IMG/VR virus record: IMGVR_UViG_3300028558_000791
Coordinates: 310,001-374,000 of that record
Source of the DNA: a virus
Length of the DNA: 64,000 bases
Direction: 5' to 3' (one strand)
Shown: positions 60,737-64,000 of the stretch, piece after piece
Layout of the letters: each line of letters starts with the position of its first letter
Numbering within the stretch: position 1 is the stretch's first letter
The notes under the pieces: generated by a model
What the model was told of the DNA's origin: nothing
Database searches by the model: none
What the model saw: only the letters and a program-made list of their open reading frames with translations
Position numbers and translations under genes: made by a program

Positions 60737-63058
60737 TTATGCTACCACTGGCGGACCGCCCCACAATAACCACAAACCCCTTCTCATATGTTGTCCAACA
60801 AGATCAGTGGTTGTGGTAAATTCAGAGAAATTAGCTCTTCCTTCCCTTATATGCGCAATAGTTCCCAGGAACCTTCCTTCTAGTCTGGGGAAGCCATAAT
60901 TGATGGCTGCCGAGCCGTTCCAAGTGTTTACAATTCCAGCCATTACATCTACTGGATACAGTTCTGTTCCGCCAAGCCAAGGGGATTCGCCAGCGCTACC
61001 ATCAAAAATTGGACTGCCTTGTTGTCCATTTCCAAAAATATAAGCCAACAATGTAATATTCAGTGTAACTGGTAATGGAACTTGGCCAATAGCTGACTGA
61101 ATAGTTATGCCTTGTGTATTACCGCCTCCAATATTTCCCGGATACCAACTCATATCGTTTAAGCTATTCCCGCTACCTGAACTTAATCCCGAACCAATAA
61201 CAAATAATCTAGCTTCATTGTTTGGTGGTAATGGAACTATTTCCTGAGCTGGTAGTCCAAATGTTAGGAAGTATGATCTTGGAGTACTGGCATTTCCTGG
61301 TCTACGACCAAATATTGAAACACCATAACCATCATCATCTCCTGCTAAAGTAATTCTATAAGGCATAGAATTAGTTCCAGCAGGGATATTTGTATTATCA
61401 CCAAATCCTAAAGTTCCACCTTGCAAATTATTGCTATTTGAATTGTAATATAGTGCAGTGTGAAGATGTGGCCCTCCAACCGCAAAGTCTCCAGAAGCAT
61501 TGCCACCAAATCCAGGAGCAAAACTTATTAACGGGCACTCAGAGCTAACGCCCCCAGTTCCAACTGAAGAATCATCAACTGTTTCATGACAAATTCTAAC
61601 TTGCCAGGCCAAAGCATGCGGGCTTTGAAGAATAAGTCTTGGTGTCGTAGAAGTTCCATTACCCCTATATTGTAAAGTAGTATTTCCATTAGAAGCACCT
61701 TGAATTGGCGAAGAGCCATCTTTTTCATATAGATACCAATTCATACTATCAGATGGTTCTGCTGGCGGAAGATTAGGTGAGAAGTAAATTGTACCACCAG
61801 TTGACATGGATCCAGTTCCTCCCGTACATCCTGTGAATGTAGTCCCGGTCGATCCTGTGTATGAAACTTTTTGTACACCAGCAGATGTTGTTACATAGAT
61901 GGTTCCACTGTTAGGATTGAATCCTGCTACCACTGCATTACCAGTACTCATAAGGCCAAACCCACCTAAACATCCTGTGAATGTGGTCGCTGTAGTTCCA
62001 GTATAGCTAACTAACTGTTTACCATTATCAGTTGAAACCCAAATGTTTCCGGCAGTAGGAAATCCCGTAGTAGAAGCTACTGTGATAGTACCGGCAGTCG
62101 CTGTTGGCAATCTGGTCGCATTGGAGGCGGATGCAATTGTTGTTGTAGCAGTAGTTGTTGAAGCGACGTTAATAGTTGCTTGCGGCAAAGATTGACCGTT
62201 AGATCCAGAAGCAATCGTAGTGGTAGTTGCAGAAACTATTGTAGAGAATCCAATGACACCTGTACCACCCGAACATCCTGTGAAAGTGGTAGCCGTTATT
62301 CCGGTATAGCTAACTGTTTGCCTACCGGTACTAGTATAAACAAATAGAGTTCCGCTACTTGGAAATGGTGTAGTGGATGGGACCGTTAAGGTAGTTTGAG
62401 GTAGAGTAGTTGCATTGTTAGCTACACCATTTCCAGTTCTCATAGCTCCAGTGCCACCCGTACAACCGGTGAAAGTAGTAGCCGTTTTTGCAGTATAGGT
62501 TACAGTTTGCACGCCGTTATCAGTATACACTAAAATAGTTCCACTAGCGGGAAATACTGTTGTTGAGCTTACGTTAATAGTGCTTGTAGGAAGAGAAATG
62601 GCATTAGAGCTAGATATGATTGTTGTATCTGGAGTAATTGATGTCCCACTTCTATAATCAATGACATAAGAATTAGTGCCAGTATCAAATCCGGTAATTA
62701 GAAAACAACCTGAATTAGATTGTGGATTAGCCGTACTTCTTAGGACTAGTATTCTACCCTTATCGGTAGCAGAAACTGTTCTAGTCCCTGATGGAATAGA
62801 AACGTTCAACTCGGTATTCAAACCTAGATTGATTCCGGCTCGTGAGCCGCCAGCAAAAGTTGGGGCACCAGTAGGAGTAGAGTCGGCGGTAGAGATTAGT
62901 AACGTTCCAACAGAATTTATGTTGTAGTTCGTATCACCAACATAGGTATACAACAAAACTCTTCTTAAAAAGATCGTTGATAGATACGAGCCAATGAATG
63001 TAGAGGTTGTAGTATTGAAATTCTGTGTTACATAATCTCTGAGTAAATGCCTTACCAT
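60737..63058 (-). CDS. Modular tail protein of the leftward array
   Basis: A 773-residue protein with four copies of module A between about 61795 and 62632, one of them nested. 'GRILVLRSTANPQSNSG' recalls the 55997 gene. The C-terminal 'TIAHIREGRANFSEFTTT' and 'MRRGLWLLWGGPPVVA' match the end of the partial gene at 63559. TAAAGGTAAAA precedes the ATG. It is the central gene of the array, likely a tail or receptor-binding protein. Confidence 0.66.
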   Translation of the reverse strand: MVRHLLRDYVTQNFNTTTSTFIGSYLSTIFLRRVLLYTYVGDTNYNINSVGTLLISTADSTPTGAPTFAGGSRAGINLGLNTELNVSIPSGTRTVSATDKGRILVLRSTANPQSNSGCFLITGFDTGTNSYVIDYRSGTSITPDTTIISSSNAISLPTSTINVSSTTVFPASGTILVYTDNGVQTVTYTAKTATTFTGCTGGTGAMRTGNGVANNATTLPQTTLTVPSTTPFPSSGTLFVYTSTGRQTVSYTGITATTFTGCSGGTGVIGFSTIVSATTTTIASGSNGQSLPQATINVASTTTATTTIASASNATRLPTATAGTITVASTTGFPTAGNIWVSTDNGKQLVSYTGTTATTFTGCLGGFGLMSTGNAVVAGFNPNSGTIYVTTSAGVQKVSYTGSTGTTFTGCTGGTGSMSTGGTIYFSPNLPPAEPSDSMNWYLYEKDGSSPIQGASNGNTTLQYRGNGTSTTPRLILQSPHALAWQVRICHETVDDSSVGTGGVSSECPLISFAPGFGGNASGDFAVGGPHLHTALYYNSNSNNLQGGTLGFGDNTNIPAGTNSMPYRITLAGDDDGYGVSIFGRRPGNASTPRSYFLTFGLPAQEIVPLPPNNEARLFVIGSGLSSGSGNSLNDMSWYPGNIGGGNTQGITIQSAIGQVPLPVTLNITLLAYIFGNGQQGSPIFDGSAGESPWLGGTELYPVDVMAGIVNTWNGSAAINYGFPRLEGRFLGTIAHIREGRANFSEFTTTTDLVGQHMRRGLWLLWGGPPVVA
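61795..62632 (-). repeat. Module A, four copies including a nested one, in the 60737 gene
   Basis: Two full copies are followed by one that stops after 'SLPQATINVASTT', an inserted copy (about 61930-62160), and the rest of the interrupted copy ('AGFNPNSGTIYVTTSAG'). Confidence 0.62.
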
Positions 63059-63067
63059 ATTTTACCT

Positions 63068-63562
63068 TTACTGGATCCATCTTGCTACTATTTTTATGTT
63101 GGAAAGAGTATTTCCAGAAGGAGGAGCGAAGAAAACATTCAAATCTACATTGGGTGGGTTTCTAGTTGGATCAAACACTTCAGGACGCGGCACGATTTCT
63201 TCTGAAATTATCCATGTTTCGTAGGAGCTAGTGTTCTGATTAAACCCAGATAGTTTGTAATATATCTGTTGGTCTTTAGGATGAGGATAAACTGTGTTAG
63301 TGTCTAGTTGAACTGTTTGAAAATTCAATTCTGGAATGGCACTATAGTTATCTATAAACCCATTATATCCTTGATCTCTGAATGAGCTTGATAGGTTTTG
63401 GACTGTATTGCCTCCGTAATTGCCATTATTACCTTCATACAACACATTGAATTCGCCTTGTGAACCTTTTGGTAGTACAGATCCGCCAAAATTTTGATCG
63501 AATCCTTGATAGGGAAGAGTGCTTCCGGCAGTGTTAATTCCTAAATCAGCGGAGTTACTCAT
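63068..63562 (-). CDS. Small tail-array protein
   Basis: A 164-residue protein starting at the ATG at 63562, which overlaps the upstream stop (ATGA); a start at 63586 would extend it by eight residues. Near the N-terminus 'GSQGEFNVLYEGNNGNYGG' is beta-rich. The C-terminal region is paralogous to the gene at 55667 (see there). Function in the tail inferred from the array. Confidence 0.63.
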   Translation of the reverse strand: MSNSADLGINTAGSTLPYQGFDQNFGGSVLPKGSQGEFNVLYEGNNGNYGGNTVQNLSSSFRDQGYNGFIDNYSAIPELNFQTVQLDTNTVYPHPKDQQIYYKLSGFNQNTSSYETWIISEEIVPRPEVFDPTRNPPNVDLNVFFAPPSGNTLSNIKIVARWIQ

Positions 63563-64000
63563 GGTACGACCTGTGGACCATTCCAAGTTACATAAACACC
63601 ATTTCTCATATGCTGCCAGGAATGATTGGCATCGGTGGTTAGTGAATACTCACCAAAGTTAGATCGGCCCGCTCTTAGATGAGGAACAGTTCCAATAATT
63701 CTTGGTTCAAGAGGAAATAAGGTTTGTGAGACGCCGCTATAACCACTAAAAGTAGTTGCTGTTCCATTAACAATATCTACCGAGAATAGTTCTGTGGCAT
63801 TTAACCATACACCATCGGTTGCGCTACCATCGAATCCGGGGCTATTAAATTGACCTACCCCTGTAGTATAAGTCCAAAGAGACGGCACACTACTGCATGG
63901 TAGTCCGCCCTGTGATTGACTAACGCCTTGACCTAGATTGGAATCGGGTGTCGATCCGTTGCTGGCAAATACGTTTCCTGGAGACCAACCAACATTATTT
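63559..64000 (-). CDS. Modular tail protein, 5' end outside window
   Basis: The reading frame is open to the right edge, so the start lies beyond the window; the GTG at 63888 is not needed as a start. About 146 residues are visible. The end 'TVPHLRAGRSNFGEYSLTTD' and 'MRNGVYVTWNGPQVVP' parallel the ends of the 60737 and 55997 proteins. It is the fourth large member of the tail array. Confidence 0.64.
   Translation of the reverse strand, partial: NNVGWSPGNVFASNGSTPDSNLGQGVSQSQGGLPCSSVPSLWTYTTGVGQFNSPGFDGSATDGVWLNATELFSVDIVNGTATTFSGYSGVSQTLFPLEPRIIGTVPHLRAGRSNFGEYSLTTDANHSWQHMRNGVYVTWNGPQVVP

Noticed and set aside
58144-62632. Regularly repeated DNA resembling a CRISPR array
   Set aside because: The repeats are coding, about 200 bases long and varied, without short repeats and spacers.
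1-64000. Genetic code reassignment of TAG as sense
   Set aside because: No called gene needs an in-frame TAG to be read through; only avoidance of TAG is seen.

Overview
The window is part of the genome of a large tailed double-stranded DNA phage (Caudoviricetes), or a contig of one. It is packed almost end to end with 64 coding sequences. Most adjacent genes overlap by 1-4 bases (ATGA or TAATG junctions), and the longest non-coding stretch is 134 bases. A gp25/W-like baseplate wedge protein and a baseplate J-like protein point to a contractile, myovirus-type tail. The base composition is moderately AT-rich and the standard genetic code reads every gene cleanly. I found no tRNA or rRNA gene, CRISPR array, insertion sequence or integrase. 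The host cannot be named from this sequence.

Layout. (1) 1-16746, rightward: baseplate and tail proteins, namely a truncated structural protein, a gp25-like wedge, a baseplate J-like protein of 1364 residues, a 2384-residue protein with LamG-like domains and a 1341-residue fibre-like protein with dockerin-type calcium loops. (2) 16747-23693: a promoter, then a sugar and surface module with a GT4 and two GT2 glycosyltransferases, a dTDP-glucose 4,6-dehydratase-like enzyme, an Fpg-type DNA glycosylase without its zinc finger, a membrane-anchored protein and a DUF1653-like protein. (3) 23719-27008: a tubulin/FtsZ-like GTPase, a run of small genes three of which look Sm-like, and a GH25 muramidase. 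(4) 27072-41376: replication, transcription and metabolism, with an SF2 helicase, a DnaC-like loader, a DnaB-like helicase, a sigma factor, a class II ribonucleotide reductase, PIN-PhoH, methionine aminopeptidase, a P-loop kinase and many small unknown genes.

(5) 41354-47623, leftward: a large fibre with beta-propeller-like and YadA-head-like repeats, then a PaaK/CapK-like adenylate-forming enzyme and a methyltransferase-like gene in the same direction. (6) 47624-47757: a divergent control region with a perfect 16-bp inverted repeat. (7) 47758-55670, rightward: a collagen-like fibre, an FAD-dependent oxidoreductase, a DnaQ-type exonuclease, a GT-B-like protein, a HAD phosphatase, a macro-like protein and an M23 endopeptidase. 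(8) 55667-64000, leftward: an array of six related tail/receptor-type genes built from two repeated modules, running off the window edge.

How the genes fit together. The baseplate block and the two fibre islands supply adsorption machinery, and GH25 and M23 enzymes supply wall cleavage. The helicase, loader, reductase and sigma genes form a DNA replication and expression block. The glycosyltransferases, dehydratase, PaaK-like and methyltransferase genes suggest chemical decoration of a virion or host surface. The most unusual points are the nested repeat modules in the tail array, the PaaK-methyltransferase-fibre operon, a LamG domain that seems split by an insertion of about 500 residues, the dockerin-like loops in a fibre, the tubulin-like GTPase beside Sm-like genes, and the complete absence of TAG as a stop codon.
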